Below are positions 45,590-55,485 of a stretch of 64,000 bases of DNA, piece by piece (positions within the stretch are counted from its first letter, which is position 1; each line of letters starts with the position of its first letter). The notes under the pieces were generated by a model. That model was not told the origin of the DNA. It saw nothing but the letters and a program-made list of their open reading frames with translations, and made no database searches. The translations under genes were made by a program, and so were the position numbers. This DNA is from DATEPR01 sp036491115 (lineage in GTDB: Bacteria > Actinomycetota > Actinomycetes > Mycobacteriales > Pseudonocardiaceae). The DNA lies in the NCBI GenBank assembly GCA_036491115.1, contig DASXCQ010000049.1, forward strand, positions 1 to 64,000, in the 5' to 3' direction.

Positions 45590-45784
45590 GTGGCCAAGGG
45601 CGGCGAGCAGAAGTCGGACAAGATCGACCCGAAGTGGCCGGGTGAGACGTACGAGCACGGGCACGCCGTGGGCGAGTTCACGTCGGACCGGCAGGGTTCG
45701 CTCTCCCCGTTCGGTGACGAGTTGTTGCCGTTGCCGCAGGACAAGGTGCCGTATACGCACCCAGTCACCGTCATCAACCGCTGA
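45590..45784 (+). CDS. Small conserved protein of unknown function
   Basis: The 64-residue protein is hydrophilic with no known motif: SDKIDPKWPGETYEHGHAVGEF and a terminal YTHPVTVINR. GTG 45590 is well placed after GAGGAGGAG. A small gene also occupies this position in mycobacteria (Rv0863, from memory; equivalence not checked). It is divergent from the helicase-associated gene. Confidence 0.75.
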   Translation: MAKGGEQKSDKIDPKWPGETYEHGHAVGEFTSDRQGSLSPFGDELLPLPQDKVPYTHPVTVINR

Positions 45785-45830
45785 GCAATTAGGGTCTTCA
45801 GCGGATAGTGATGACGTTGGAGGCGGCGCC

Positions 45831-47223
<1,393 letters not shown>

Positions 47224-47231
<8 letters not shown>

Positions 47232-47703
47232 CCTGACGCATCTGGATGCCTCGGGCGCGGCCCGGATGGTCGACGTGTCCGCCAAGGAGGCCACCGCGCG
47301 CACCGCGGTCGCCACCGGCGTGGTGCGGACCACGGCCGAGGTGATCGGCCTGCTGCGCGCCGACGGACTGCCCAAGGGCGACGCGCTGGCCACCGCCCGG
47401 ATCGCCGGCATCATGGCGGCCAAGCGCACCCCGGACCTCGTCCCGCTCTGCCACCCGATCGCGATCACCGGGGTGACCGTGGACCTGGCGACCGGGGACG
47501 CCGAGGTGCGGATCACCGCCACCGTGCGCACCACCGACCGGACCGGCGTCGAGATGGAGGCGCTGACCGCCGTGGCGGGCGCCGGGCTGGCACTGCACGA
47601 CATGATCAAGGCCGTCGACCCGGCCGCCGTGCTGGACGCGGTGCGGGTGGAGCGCAAGGAGGGCGGCAAGACGGGCCGCTGGACGCGACCGGAGGACCGA
47701 TGA
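47224..47703 (+). CDS. moaC: Cyclic pyranopterin monophosphate synthase MoaC
   Basis: MoaC finishes the first step of molybdenum cofactor synthesis begun by MoaA. The 159-residue protein has MVDVSAKEATARTA, the active-site LCHPI (about residue 76), and TGVEMEALTAVAGA (about 108) with a final KEGGKTGRW. GTG 47224 lies within the end of the malic enzyme gene; TACCAT at 47211-47216 could give a leaderless start. Overlaps the next gene by four bases (ATGA). Confidence 0.94.
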
Positions 47704-48638
47704 ACCGCACGGCACGCGTGATCGCGGCGTCCAACAGGGCCGCCGCCGGGGTGTACCAGGACCGGACCGGTCCGGTGATCGCCGACTGGCTGCGCGAGCG
47801 CGGCTACCAGGTGCCCGAGCCGGTCGTGGTGCCGGACGGCGACCCGGTCGCCACCGCGCTGGCCGACGCCGTGGCCGCGGGTGTGGGTGTCGTGGTGACC
47901 ACCGGTGGCACCGGCATCAGCCCGACCGACCGGACGCCGGAGGCGACCAGGACGGTGCTGGACTACGAGGTGCCCGGTGTCGCCGACGCGATCCGGGCCG
48001 CCGGCCTGCCGAAGGTGCCCACGGCGGTGTTGTCCCGTGGCGTGGCCGGGGTGGCCGGGCGGACGTTCGTGGTGAACCTGCCCGGCTCGTCCGGCGGGGT
48101 CAAGGACGGCCTCGGTGTGCTGGCCGACCTGTTGGACCACGCGGTGGACCAGCTGGCCGGCGGTGACCACGTCCGCGAGCCGGCGCACGGGCACCACCAC
48201 TCCGAGCCGGCCGCCGTGCTGCGGGCCGAGGTGACCGACGCGCCGCTGTCCGTGGACGAGCACGCCGCCCTGGTGGCGCACGCCGCATCGGGTGCGGTCG
48301 TCACGTTCGCCGGCGTGGTGCGCGACCACGACCACGGCCGGGGCGTGCTGGACCTGGAGTACGTCGGCCATCCCACCGCCAAGGATGTCGTGGCGGAGGT
48401 GGTCGGCGAACTCGCGGCCCGGCACGCGTCGGCCGGGGTACGGGCGATCGCGGTGAGCCATCGGGTCGGCCCGCTCGCCGTCGGGGACGTCGCGCTGGCC
48501 GTCGCCGTGTCGGCCGAACACCGCAAGGAAGCCTTCGCGGCGTGTGCCGACGTGGTCGACGAGGTGAAGCGGCGGCTTCCGGTGTGGAAGCGCCAGACCT
48601 TCACCGACGGTACGGAGGAATGGGTCAACTGCCCTTGA
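47700..48638 (+). CDS. MogA/MoaB-MoaE fusion protein
   Basis: The 312-residue protein joins two cofactor enzymes. Residues ~1-160 are a MogA/MoaB domain that adenylates molybdopterin (VVVTTGGTGISPTDRTPEATR; VNLPGSSGGVKDGL). After a His-rich linker (AHGHHHSE), residues ~175-312 are MoaE, the large subunit of molybdopterin synthase (VVTFAGVVRDHDHGRGVLDLEYVGHPTA; the catalytic Lys region VWKRQTFTDGTEEWVNCP). In mycobacteria these are separate genes mog and moaE2. The two steps are consecutive, so the fusion may channel the intermediate. Confidence 0.93.
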   Translation: MNRTARVIAASNRAAAGVYQDRTGPVIADWLRERGYQVPEPVVVPDGDPVATALADAVAAGVGVVVTTGGTGISPTDRTPEATRTVLDYEVPGVADAIRAAGLPKVPTAVLSRGVAGVAGRTFVVNLPGSSGGVKDGLGVLADLLDHAVDQLAGGDHVREPAHGHHHSEPAAVLRAEVTDAPLSVDEHAALVAHAASGAVVTFAGVVRDHDHGRGVLDLEYVGHPTAKDVVAEVVGELAARHASAGVRAIAVSHRVGPLAVGDVALAVAVSAEHRKEAFAACADVVDEVKRRLPVWKRQTFTDGTEEWVNCP

Positions 48639-48646
48639 CGTGCTGC

Positions 48647-48676
48647 CGTGCGGCCCCGCTTTGGCGGGGCCGCACG
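48647..48676. terminator. Bidirectional hairpin terminator
   Basis: Perfect 13-base GC-rich arms (48647-48659 and 48664-48676) with loop TTTG lie between the convergent mog-moaE and rpf genes. Confidence 0.85.
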
Positions 48677-48683
48677 ACCGGTG

Positions 48684-49358
48684 TCACTTGGTGACGAGCT
48701 TCTGACCGGGGAAGATCAGGTCCGGGTCGGGGACGAAGCTCTTGTTCTTGGCCCACAGCGTCTGCCAGCTGCCGACGCCCTGCTGCTTGGCGATCTTGGA
48801 CAGGGTGTCGCCGGAAGCCACGGTGTAGTTGCCGCTCGGGTTACTGCGCGGCGTGCCGTGGTGCACAGTGGACACTTCCTGGTGCGACTCGGTGGGAGCC
48901 GAGCTGCTGTGGTGGTGCCGCGTGCTGTGCGTCGTGCTGCTGTGCGTCGTGTGATGCGTCGTATGCCCGCTCGTCGACGACGAGTGGTAGCTGGCACCGG
49001 AGCCGGCGTACTTGCCGCACACCGGCCAGGCGCCGATGCCCTGGGTCTGCAGGACGCGGTTCGCCACGGCGATCTGCTCGCTGCGGGAGGCGTTCTGCGG
49101 GGAACCGGAGCCGCCGTTGGCGTGCCAGGTGCTCATCGTGAACTGGAGTCCACCGTAGAAGCCGTTGCCGGTGTTGGTGGCCCAGTTGCCGCCACTCTCG
49201 CAGTGCGCGACGGCGTCCCAGTTGACGCCCGACGATGCGTTGGCCGGGGCGGCGGCGATCGTCAGCGGAACGCCGATGACGGCGCCGGCGATCGCGACCT
49301 TCGCCACGCCGCGGACGATGCGGGACTGCTTGCGGTGCTTGCCTCTGATGGAAGCCAT
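48684..49358 (-). CDS. rpfA: Resuscitation-promoting factor with LysM domain
   Basis: Rpf proteins are secreted muralytic enzymes that wake dormant cells. The 224-residue protein has a signal peptide (cleavage near residue 42, ANA-S), a lysozyme-like Rpf domain with catalytic Glu 54 in HCESGGNW and a second conserved part YGGLQFTMSTW, a Ser/His/Thr-rich linker, and a C-terminal LysM domain (from YTVASGDTLSKIAKQQG) for cell-wall binding. GAGAGG precedes ATG. The leader holds a probable c-di-AMP riboswitch and a CRP site. Confidence 0.94.
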   Translation of the reverse strand: MASIRGKHRKQSRIVRGVAKVAIAGAVIGVPLTIAAAPANASSGVNWDAVAHCESGGNWATNTGNGFYGGLQFTMSTWHANGGSGSPQNASRSEQIAVANRVLQTQGIGAWPVCGKYAGSGASYHSSSTSGHTTHHTTHSSTTHSTRHHHSSSAPTESHQEVSTVHHGTPRSNPSGNYTVASGDTLSKIAKQQGVGSWQTLWAKNKSFVPDPDLIFPGQKLVTK

Positions 49359-49392
49359 GTGCCTCTCGACCCACCGCGCCTACTGGCCGTCC

Positions 49393-49612
49393 GGGCACAG
49401 GTGTGCCCGGGCAGCCTGAAGCGGAGTGGCCCGTACACCACTTGGCGGTGCGGTACCAGGCCGTGCCGCTGGTTCGCGGCCGTGCCGACGTCATGGGCGC
49501 TCCGCGCCCGTCGACGTTCCTCGTCCCTGTCCGGCGGTTTTCACTCGGGGGTTTCTCGGGGTTCCCAGACACCAGCTGGACAGGGTTTGGCGCTCGGTGC
49601 CCGGGGTTTGTT
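49393..49612 (-). ncRNA. Probable c-di-AMP riboswitch (ydaO/yuaA type) in the rpf leader
   Basis: On the minus strand I see the order CGCCAAACCCTGTCC, GGGAACCCC, CCGAGTGAAAACCGCC and a late CCGCTTCAGGCTGCCC, which fits the ydaO core. CCCGGGC at the 5' end (49605 to 49599) can pair with GCCCGGG near the 3' end (49412 to 49405), closing the aptamer. A hairpin GGGCACA/TGTGCCC (49408 to 49393) shares those 3' bases, so the two folds exclude each other. Rpf genes of Streptomyces carry such switches. The match is by eye, not by covariance search. Confidence 0.6.
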
Positions 49613-49650
49613 GCGTTGTGCTCGACTGGTTCGGGGCCAGCCGAGAAGCG

Positions 49651-49679
49651 ACAGTAGGTAAACGAATCCGAGATCGGAA
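49651..49679 (-). promoter_or_regulatory. Candidate rpf promoter (TTCCGA-17-TACTGT)
   Basis: On the minus strand TTCCGA (49679-49674) and TACTGT (49656-49651) are 17 bases apart. Transcription would start near 49644, giving a leader of about 285 bases that contains the riboswitch. Confidence 0.5.
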
Positions 49680-49690
49680 ATTAATCGGTG

Positions 49691-49706
49691 TGTGATCGTC
49701 GTCACA
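49691..49706. promoter_or_regulatory. CRP/FNR-type operator TGTGATCGTCGTCACA
   Basis: The site is a perfect TGTGA-N6-TCACA palindrome, centred about 54 bases before the proposed rpf transcription start. M. tuberculosis rpfA is known to be activated by its CRP (Rv3676), so the same control is likely here. The rest of the gap, to 49896, contains another short repeat (CACAT/ATGTG at 49703-49719) and no gene. Confidence 0.75.
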
Positions 49707-49896
49707 TTGACTATATGTGACTCCGCTGAATGGCAGCTTCCAGCCTGGTCAGAGCATTGTTATCGGCGTGAAATGTACCCGAGTTCGATCACAGAACGTG
49801 AGCGGTTTTTGAGGCGTGGGTCACTCGTACGGCGGCGTCCGCGGACCTCGGTCGGGCGTCTGACAACGGTGTGATTGGTCCGTTTCGGGGCCGTTG

Positions 49897-50190
49897 TCAG
49901 CCACCCGCGAACGGCGGCAGGACGTCGATCTCGCCGCCGTCGGGCACCGCCACGGCGTGGTCGTGCACGGCCACACCGTTGAGCAGGAAGCTGCAGGACG
50001 GCAGCACGCGGACCAGTTCCGGGCCCCGCAGGGCCTGTACGGCGGCCAGGGCGTGGGCGACGCTCGTTCCCTCGACCGGCAGCCGCACGCGGTCCTCGGC
50101 CACGCCGGCGGCCGCCCTGGCGCCCGCGAAGTAGCGCACCACGACGGTGCTGGTCAGCGCGGTGTCGACAGGTCCGGTCTCGATGGTCAC
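49897..50190 (-). CDS. moaD: MoaD-family sulfur carrier
   Basis: The 97-residue ubiquitin-like protein ends in Gly-Gly (PPFAGG) and is the small subunit of molybdopterin synthase, partner of the MoaE half of the fusion. Conserved parts are VVVRYFAGARAAAG and SFLLNGVAV, with a DGGEIDVLPP end. It lies four bases after moaA on the same strand, forming an moaA-moaD operon. Confidence 0.92.
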   Translation of the reverse strand: MTIETGPVDTALTSTVVVRYFAGARAAAGVAEDRVRLPVEGTSVAHALAAVQALRGPELVRVLPSCSFLLNGVAVHDHAVAVPDGGEIDVLPPFAGG

Positions 50191-50194
50191 CCGA

Positions 50195-51262
50195 CTACCC
50201 TCCGATCGCGCTCATCGGCCGGATCGGCTGGGCGAAGCCAGCGTCGTTGATCCGGTGTCCGGCGAGCTTGGTCCACATGCCGGCCCGCCACATGTCGGCG
50301 AGCTCGGCGTCCGACGCACCGTCCCGCAACAGTCCGCGCAGGTCGGTCTCGGTCTGGCTGAACAAGCAGTTCCGCAACTGCCCGTCGGCGGTCAGTCTGG
50401 TCCGGTCGCAGTCACCGCAGAACGGCCGGGTCACCGATCCGATCACGCCGACGTCGGCCGGACCGCCGTTCACCAGCCAGCGCTCCGCCGGCGCCGAACC
50501 ACGCGGTGTCTCACTAGGACTCAGGTCGAACTCCTTGCGCAGCAAGGCAAGTATTTCATCCGCGGTCACCAGCTCTGCCCGGTTCCAGCCGTGTTGCGGG
50601 TCCAGCGGCATCTGCTCGATGAACCGCAGGTGGTAACCGTGATCAACGCAGTACCGCAACAGATCCGCGGCCTCGTCCTCGTTGATGTCACGCAGCAGCA
50701 CGGCATTCACCTTCACCGGGGCGAGCCCGGCGTCCTGTGCGGCCGCCAGTCCGGCCAGCACGTCGGCCAGGCGGTCCCGCCTGCTGATCTCGGCGAACCG
50801 CTCGTCGCGCAGGGTGTCCAGGGACACGTTCACCCGGTCCAGTCCGGCGTCGGCGAGCGCACGGGCCCGGCGGGCCAGGCCGATGCCGTTGGTGGTCATG
50901 GAGATCCGGGGCCGGGGGGCCAGTCGCGCGGTGGCGGCGATCACGTTCTCCAGGCCGCGCCGCAGGAGCGGTTCGCCACCGGTGAACCGGACATTCGTCA
51001 CACCGAGTTGGGTGACGGCGATGGTCAACAGCCGACTGAGTTCGGCATCGGTGAGCAGGTCGGGGCGGGGCAGCCAGTCCAGGCCCTCGGCGGGCATGCA
51101 GTAGGTGCAGCGGAGGTTGCACCGGTCGGTCAGGGACACTCGGAGATCCCTCGCGACCCGGCCGAACCCGTCGATCAGCAGGGGCGAGTCCGGCCTCGGC
51201 ACCGAGGGTTCCGTCGGTGTCGTGCCGGAAAAGGTCGGCAGGCCGAGCTCCACCACTGTCAC
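50195..51262 (-). CDS. moaA: GTP 3',8-cyclase MoaA
   Basis: MoaA is a radical-SAM enzyme that rearranges GTP in the first step of cofactor synthesis. The 355-residue protein has the SAM cluster CNLRCTYC (about residue 47), GGEPLLRR, the C-terminal second cluster in PFCGDCDRTRLTADGQLRNCLF and a terminal Gly-Gly. GTG 51262 is chosen because TACCCT lies seven bases upstream, giving a leaderless start; ATG 51322 would add 20 residues. Confidence 0.94.
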   Translation of the reverse strand: MTVVELGLPTFSGTTPTEPSVPRPDSPLLIDGFGRVARDLRVSLTDRCNLRCTYCMPAEGLDWLPRPDLLTDAELSRLLTIAVTQLGVTNVRFTGGEPLLRRGLENVIAATARLAPRPRISMTTNGIGLARRARALADAGLDRVNVSLDTLRDERFAEISRRDRLADVLAGLAAAQDAGLAPVKVNAVLLRDINEDEAADLLRYCVDHGYHLRFIEQMPLDPQHGWNRAELVTADEILALLRKEFDLSPSETPRGSAPAERWLVNGGPADVGVIGSVTRPFCGDCDRTRLTADGQLRNCLFSQTETDLRGLLRDGASDAELADMWRAGMWTKLAGHRINDAGFAQPIRPMSAIGG

Positions 51263-51492
51263 GAGATCGAGGGTAATCGCCGGCACGGCCACTGATACCG
51301 GTCGAAGCACGCGGGAAACCACATGTCACGGTGGCCGCTCCGCTCCTGCGCCACGATCATGGCCGGTCATGGCGCATTCGCGGAACTGTCGCGGTACGTA
51401 CTCGTCACGGTGCGCTCCGCGTGGCCATGTCCCGGTGTCCGGCAGGTGGACCACTACGCTGCTTCCATGCCGAAGCGAATCAGCCGATAAGC

Positions 51493-51526
51493 CTCTTAGT
51501 TGGTAAGATGGTGTGAGGACTAAGAG
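51493..51526. promoter_or_regulatory. Operator-like inverted repeat CTCTTAGT...ACTAAGAG before marR
   Basis: Perfect 8-base arms flank an 18-base spacer that holds TAAGAT (51504-51509), a -10 box. A smaller TTA-GTTGG-TAA repeat lies inside. Such AT-rich palindromes over the promoter are typical autoregulatory MarR sites. It ends 11 bases before the gene. Confidence 0.6.
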
Positions 51527-51537
51527 AGTAGGTGGTC

Positions 51538-52041
51538 ATGTCCAGTCCCGAACCCGAGCAGCGGCAGGCGCCGCGACGGGACGTCGTGATCGAACGGTTC
51601 GCCCAGCTCGGCCGCCAGCTCAGCCAGGCGACGGTGTTCTTCCACGAGCAGATCGCCGAGCACGTCGGCCTGTCGGCCACCGACCACAAGTGTCTCGACC
51701 TGGCCGTGCAGGCCGAGCGGCCGCTGACCGCGGGGCAGATCGCGGAGTTGTCCGGCCTGTCCACCGGCGCGGTCACCGGCGTGATCGACCGGCTGGAACG
51801 GGCCGGTTTCGTCCGCCGGGTGCGCGATCCGCACGACCGCAGGAAGGTCCTCGTCGAGGTGTCCAAGGGCAGCCTTGCCCGCTACGGCAACACATACGAC
51901 GGCCTGAAGTCCGCATTGGACAGTGCACTCGCCGGCTACACCGACGACCAACTCGACGCCATCGAGCGGTTCGTGACCACGATGGTGCGCACCCTGCGCG
52001 GTGAGGCCGAGAAGCTCGCCGCGGGACGCGCCATGCGGTGA
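51538..52041 (+). CDS. MarR-family transcriptional regulator
   Basis: The 167-residue protein has a MarR winged helix: GLSATDHKCLDLAVQAERPLTAGQIAELSGLSTGAVTGVIDRLERAGFVRR (within residues 40-95) and wing DPHDRRKVLVEVS. ATG 51538 follows TAGGTGG; GTG 51532 is equally in frame. The promoter carries an inverted repeat that it probably binds. It stands between moaA and the molybdate transport operon, but a molybdenum role is not shown. Confidence 0.88.
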   Translation: MSSPEPEQRQAPRRDVVIERFAQLGRQLSQATVFFHEQIAEHVGLSATDHKCLDLAVQAERPLTAGQIAELSGLSTGAVTGVIDRLERAGFVRRVRDPHDRRKVLVEVSKGSLARYGNTYDGLKSALDSALAGYTDDQLDAIERFVTTMVRTLRGEAEKLAAGRAMR

Positions 52042-52202
52042 CGGACGGTAATCGTCCGCTGGCGTTACGAGTATCTCGGTGAGGTCGCCTTCGGCGGCGT
52101 TGCCCGGTTCGTGTGATCGTCCGAAAGCACCCTCATGACAATCCACTTACTTCGGGCCGCCCTGCGGTGACACGCCGCACCCGCGGAGTTATCGTCCAGC
52201 CC

Positions 52203-52607
52203 GTGCCGCAATTTCGCTTCTCTGAAGCTGCCCGCCTGCTGGGCGTGAGTGACGACACAGTGCGTCGCTGGGTGGACGCCGGCCTGTTGTCGGCCGGTGT
52301 CGACGCCGCCGGCCGGAAGGCGGTGGAAGGCGCCGAACTGGCGCGGTTCGCCAAGGCCCAGGCCGTGGAGATCGCCGACCCGTCCGATGTCGGCCGGTCC
52401 GCTCGCAACCAGTTCGTCGGCCTTGTCACCGACGTCGTCGCCGACAAGGTCATGGCGCAGGTCGAGTTGCAGTCCGGCCCGCACCGCGTCGTTTCGCTGA
52501 TGAGTTCGGAAGCCGTCCGGGAGCTCGGTCTCGTCCCCGGTGTACTCGCGGTCGCCGTCGTCAAGTCCACTCACGTCGTGGTGGAGATCCCAGGAGGACG
52601 TACGTGA
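52203..52607 (+). CDS. HTH plus Mop/TOBE-domain molybdate-responsive regulator
   Basis: The 134-residue protein joins a MerR-like/excisionase helix-turn-helix (residues 1-55: FSEAARLLGVSDDTVRRWVDAGLL) to one molybdopterin-binding (Mop/TOBE) domain (about 65-132: SARNQFVGLVTDVVADKVMAQVEL; HVVVEIPGG). This is the standard single-Mop sensor placed before modABC in actinobacteria and should bind molybdate. GTG 52203 is eight bases after TATCGT (52190-52195), a leaderless start. Its stop overlaps modA by four bases. Confidence 0.88.
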   Translation: MPQFRFSEAARLLGVSDDTVRRWVDAGLLSAGVDAAGRKAVEGAELARFAKAQAVEIADPSDVGRSARNQFVGLVTDVVADKVMAQVELQSGPHRVVSLMSSEAVRELGLVPGVLAVAVVKSTHVVVEIPGGRT

Positions 52608-53503
52608 AGAAACTGGTAGTCGGTCTGGTCGCGGGAGCGCTGCTGCTGGCCGGGTGTGGCAGCGGAGGCGGTTCGAGCGCGGGTTCCGCCCCGTCCTCGA
52701 CGCCGGCGGCGCCCAGTTCGTCGTCAGCGCCGAAGATCACCGCGAGCGGGAAGGTCCAGGTGCTCTACGCGGGCTCGCTGGCCAACCTGATGGAGCAGGG
52801 CATCGGCCCGGCGTTCGACTCGGCCACCGGTGGCGACTTCGAAGGCGTCGGTGCCGGCTCGACCGCGCTGGTCAGCGACATCAAGGGCAAGGTCAAGCAG
52901 GGCGACGTCTTCATCAGCGCGTCCACCGACGCCAACACCGGCCTGATGGGCGCGGCCAACGGTAGCTGGGAGGACTGGTACGCCACGTTCGCCACCGCCC
53001 CGCTGGTCATCGGCTACAACCCGAACAGCAAGTTCGCCAACGACATCAGGACCAAGCCGTGGCAGCAGGTCATCACCGAGCCCGGCTTCAAGATGGGCAG
53101 CACCGACCCGAAGCTGGACCCCAAGGGCAAGCTGGCCGCGTCGGCGCTCAAGCAGGCCGGCATCCCCGCCAGCAAGGTCCAGGTCTTCCCGGAGGAGCAG
53201 CTGCTCGGTCGCCTGCAGGCCGGCCAGCTGGACGCGGGCTTCTTCTACACCAGCGAGGCGGCCGACGGGAAGCTCGCCACCGTCCAGCTGGGCAGCGACT
53301 TCAAGCTCAAGGCCACCTACACGGCCACGGTCCTCAACAACGCACCGAACGCGTCGGGTGGCGAGGGGTTCCTGGAGTACCTGTTCAGCCCGGCCGGCAC
53401 CACGATGATGAAGCAGCACGGCATCCAGTTGCAGCCGATCACCGTGACCGGTGACCAGACCAAGGTCCCGTCCGACCTGGACACCGCGCTCGGCGTCAAG
53501 TAG
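52604..53503 (+). CDS. modA: Molybdate/tungstate ABC transporter binding lipoprotein
   Basis: The 299-residue lipoprotein has a lipobox LLAGC (Cys 18) and a Ser/Pro/Ala linker. The mature fold starts VQVLYAGSLANLMEQGIGPAF; the YAGSL segment is typical of WtpA-type anion-binding proteins, so tungstate as well as molybdate may bind. FASALYA is replaced by YATFATAPLVIGYNP. The GTG start overlaps the Mop-regulator gene after AGGAGG. Confidence 0.9.
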   Translation: MKKLVVGLVAGALLLAGCGSGGGSSAGSAPSSTPAAPSSSSAPKITASGKVQVLYAGSLANLMEQGIGPAFDSATGGDFEGVGAGSTALVSDIKGKVKQGDVFISASTDANTGLMGAANGSWEDWYATFATAPLVIGYNPNSKFANDIRTKPWQQVITEPGFKMGSTDPKLDPKGKLAASALKQAGIPASKVQVFPEEQLLGRLQAGQLDAGFFYTSEAADGKLATVQLGSDFKLKATYTATVLNNAPNASGGEGFLEYLFSPAGTTMMKQHGIQLQPITVTGDQTKVPSDLDTALGVK

Positions 53504-53515
53504 CGGCGTGCCGGG

Positions 53516-55438
53516 ATGGGCATGACGCCGACCGGCGTGACGGCCACGACAGGGCTGGATCTCCGACCGGGCGGCGCCAGGCCCGGCCGGCGGTCCGGCT
53601 CGTCGCGGCGGCCCGGTACCGGTCCGCTGCGCACGCCACTGCCGTGGCTCGCGGCACTGCTGGTGCTGTATCTGGTGGTGCCGCTGGTCGCGTTCGTCGT
53701 TCGCATCCCCGGCACCCCGGCGTCCGCCATGGCGGCGCCGGGAGTCGGGGACGCGCTGTGGATATCGGTGCTCAGCGCGAGCATCGCGACGGCGGTGATC
53801 ACCGTTCTCGGTGTGCCGCTGGGCTATCTGCTGGCGCACTCGCGCGGCCGGGTGAGCGCGGTGATCAGCGTGCTGATCCAGTTGCCGCTGGCGCTGCCGC
53901 CGCTGATCAGCGGCATTCTGCTGATCTACCTGGTCGGCCCGTACAGCCCGTTCGGTCAGCTGTTCAGCGGCGGGCTGACCGACAACCTGACCGGCGTCGT
54001 GCTGGCCCAGATGTTCGTCGCGGCCCCGTTCCTCGTGGTGTCGGCCCGCGCCGCGTTCGCCACGGTCGACCCGGCGCTGGAGGACGTGGCCGCCACCCTG
54101 GGCCACGGCCCGCTCTCCCGCGCGGTCCGGATCTCGTTCCCGGCCGCGTTCGGCGGCATCCGGGCCGGGATGTTGCTGGCCTGGCTGCGCGCGTTCGGCG
54201 AGTTCGGCGCTACCGTGGTGCTGGCCTACCACCCCTATTCGCTGCCGGTGTTCGTCTACGTGCAGTTCAGCAGCGGATCCGGCCTGCCCAGCACGACCAT
54301 CCCGGTCGCGGTGACCCTGGTCGCGGCTGCGCTGGTGCTGCTGCTGGCCGACCGCTGGCCGGGCCGTCGCCAGCGACGCCGCGGCGCGGTCCGTGACCTG
54401 CCCGAGCCCCGCCCGCCCGCCGCCGCGGTGAGCCCGCGCCTGGACTTCCAGCTGCGCGCCACCCTCGGCGAGTTCCGCATCGACGTGGCCCACGCCGGCA
54501 CCGGCCGGCACCTGGCCATCCTCGGCCCGTCCGGCGCCGGCAAGTCCGCCACGCTGCGGATGCTCGCCGGCCTGCTGCGCGCCGAGTCCGGCTACGTCCG
54601 GCTGGACGGCCAGGACGTGCTCGGCCTGCCCGCCGAGCAGCGGGGCGTCGGCTATCTGCCGCAGGACTCCACGCTCGTGCCGCACCTGCGGGTGTGGCAG
54701 CAGGTCACCTTCGGCGTCGGTGCCGACCCGGCGCTGGGCGCCTACTGGCTGCACCAGCTCAAGCTGGACGGCCTGGCCGACCGCTACCCGAACCAGATCT
54801 CCGGCGGCCAGGGCAGGCGCGTGGCCATGGCCAGGGCGTTGGTCCGGCAGCCGCACCTGCTGCTCGCCGACGAACCGTTCACCGGCCTGGACACACCGGT
54901 CCGCGACGAACTGCGCCGGGTCCTGCGGGCCATGCAACGGGACACGGCGTTGACCACCGTGCTCGTCACGCACGACCCGCAGGAGGCCGCCCTGCTGTCC
55001 GACGAGGTGGTGCTGTTCGTGGACGGACGGGTGCTGCAGTCCGGCCCGACCGAGCAGGTGCTGGCCCACCCGGCGTCGCCCGTCGCGGCCAGCCTGCTGG
55101 GCATCCGCAACATCGGCTCCGGCGTGCTGGAGTCGCCCCGGCTGCTGCTGGCCGGCGGGCTGCGGGTCGGGTTGGCGGAGTCGGCCGGCCCGGCCGGGAC
55201 CCAGGTGACCTGGTGCGTGCCGCCGGAGGACGTCGACGTCGTCGCGCCGGACGGCCATCCCGCCGTGGTGCTGGACGTGGTCCACCTGGGACCGCTGGTG
55301 GAGCTGGTGGTGGCACTGTCCGGCGGTGGCGAGCTCACCGCGACCGTGCCGGCCGGCGATCCGGTGCCCGGCGTCGGCGAATCGTGTCGGGTGTCACTCG
55401 CGGCCGAGTCGGTCACGGTGTGGCCGATCGGCGAGTAG
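53516..55438 (+). CDS. Molybdate ABC transporter permease-ATPase fusion (ModBC)
   Basis: The 640-residue protein joins a permease (residues ~40-290, about six membrane helices, with the EAA loop LEDVAATLGHGPLSRAVRISFP) to an ATPase (about 310-560: Walker A GPSGAGKSA at about 336, QISGGQGRR at about 428, ADEPFTGLD at about 448) and a C-terminal TOBE domain. Usually ModB and ModC are separate chains. The permease-ATPase order suggests a single-gene fusion after stop-codon loss. ATG 53516 or 53522 start it. Confidence 0.92.
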   Translation: MGMTPTGVTATTGLDLRPGGARPGRRSGSSRRPGTGPLRTPLPWLAALLVLYLVVPLVAFVVRIPGTPASAMAAPGVGDALWISVLSASIATAVITVLGVPLGYLLAHSRGRVSAVISVLIQLPLALPPLISGILLIYLVGPYSPFGQLFSGGLTDNLTGVVLAQMFVAAPFLVVSARAAFATVDPALEDVAATLGHGPLSRAVRISFPAAFGGIRAGMLLAWLRAFGEFGATVVLAYHPYSLPVFVYVQFSSGSGLPSTTIPVAVTLVAAALVLLLADRWPGRRQRRRGAVRDLPEPRPPAAAVSPRLDFQLRATLGEFRIDVAHAGTGRHLAILGPSGAGKSATLRMLAGLLRAESGYVRLDGQDVLGLPAEQRGVGYLPQDSTLVPHLRVWQQVTFGVGADPALGAYWLHQLKLDGLADRYPNQISGGQGRRVAMARALVRQPHLLLADEPFTGLDTPVRDELRRVLRAMQRDTALTTVLVTHDPQEAALLSDEVVLFVDGRVLQSGPTEQVLAHPASPVAASLLGIRNIGSGVLESPRLLLAGGLRVGLAESAGPAGTQVTWCVPPEDVDVVAPDGHPAVVLDVVHLGPLVELVVALSGGGELTATVPAGDPVPGVGESCRVSLAAESVTVWPIGE

Positions 55439-55485
55439 CCCGGAATCATGGGGCGCGCCGCAATCGTCGCGGGAGAGGAGACCGG

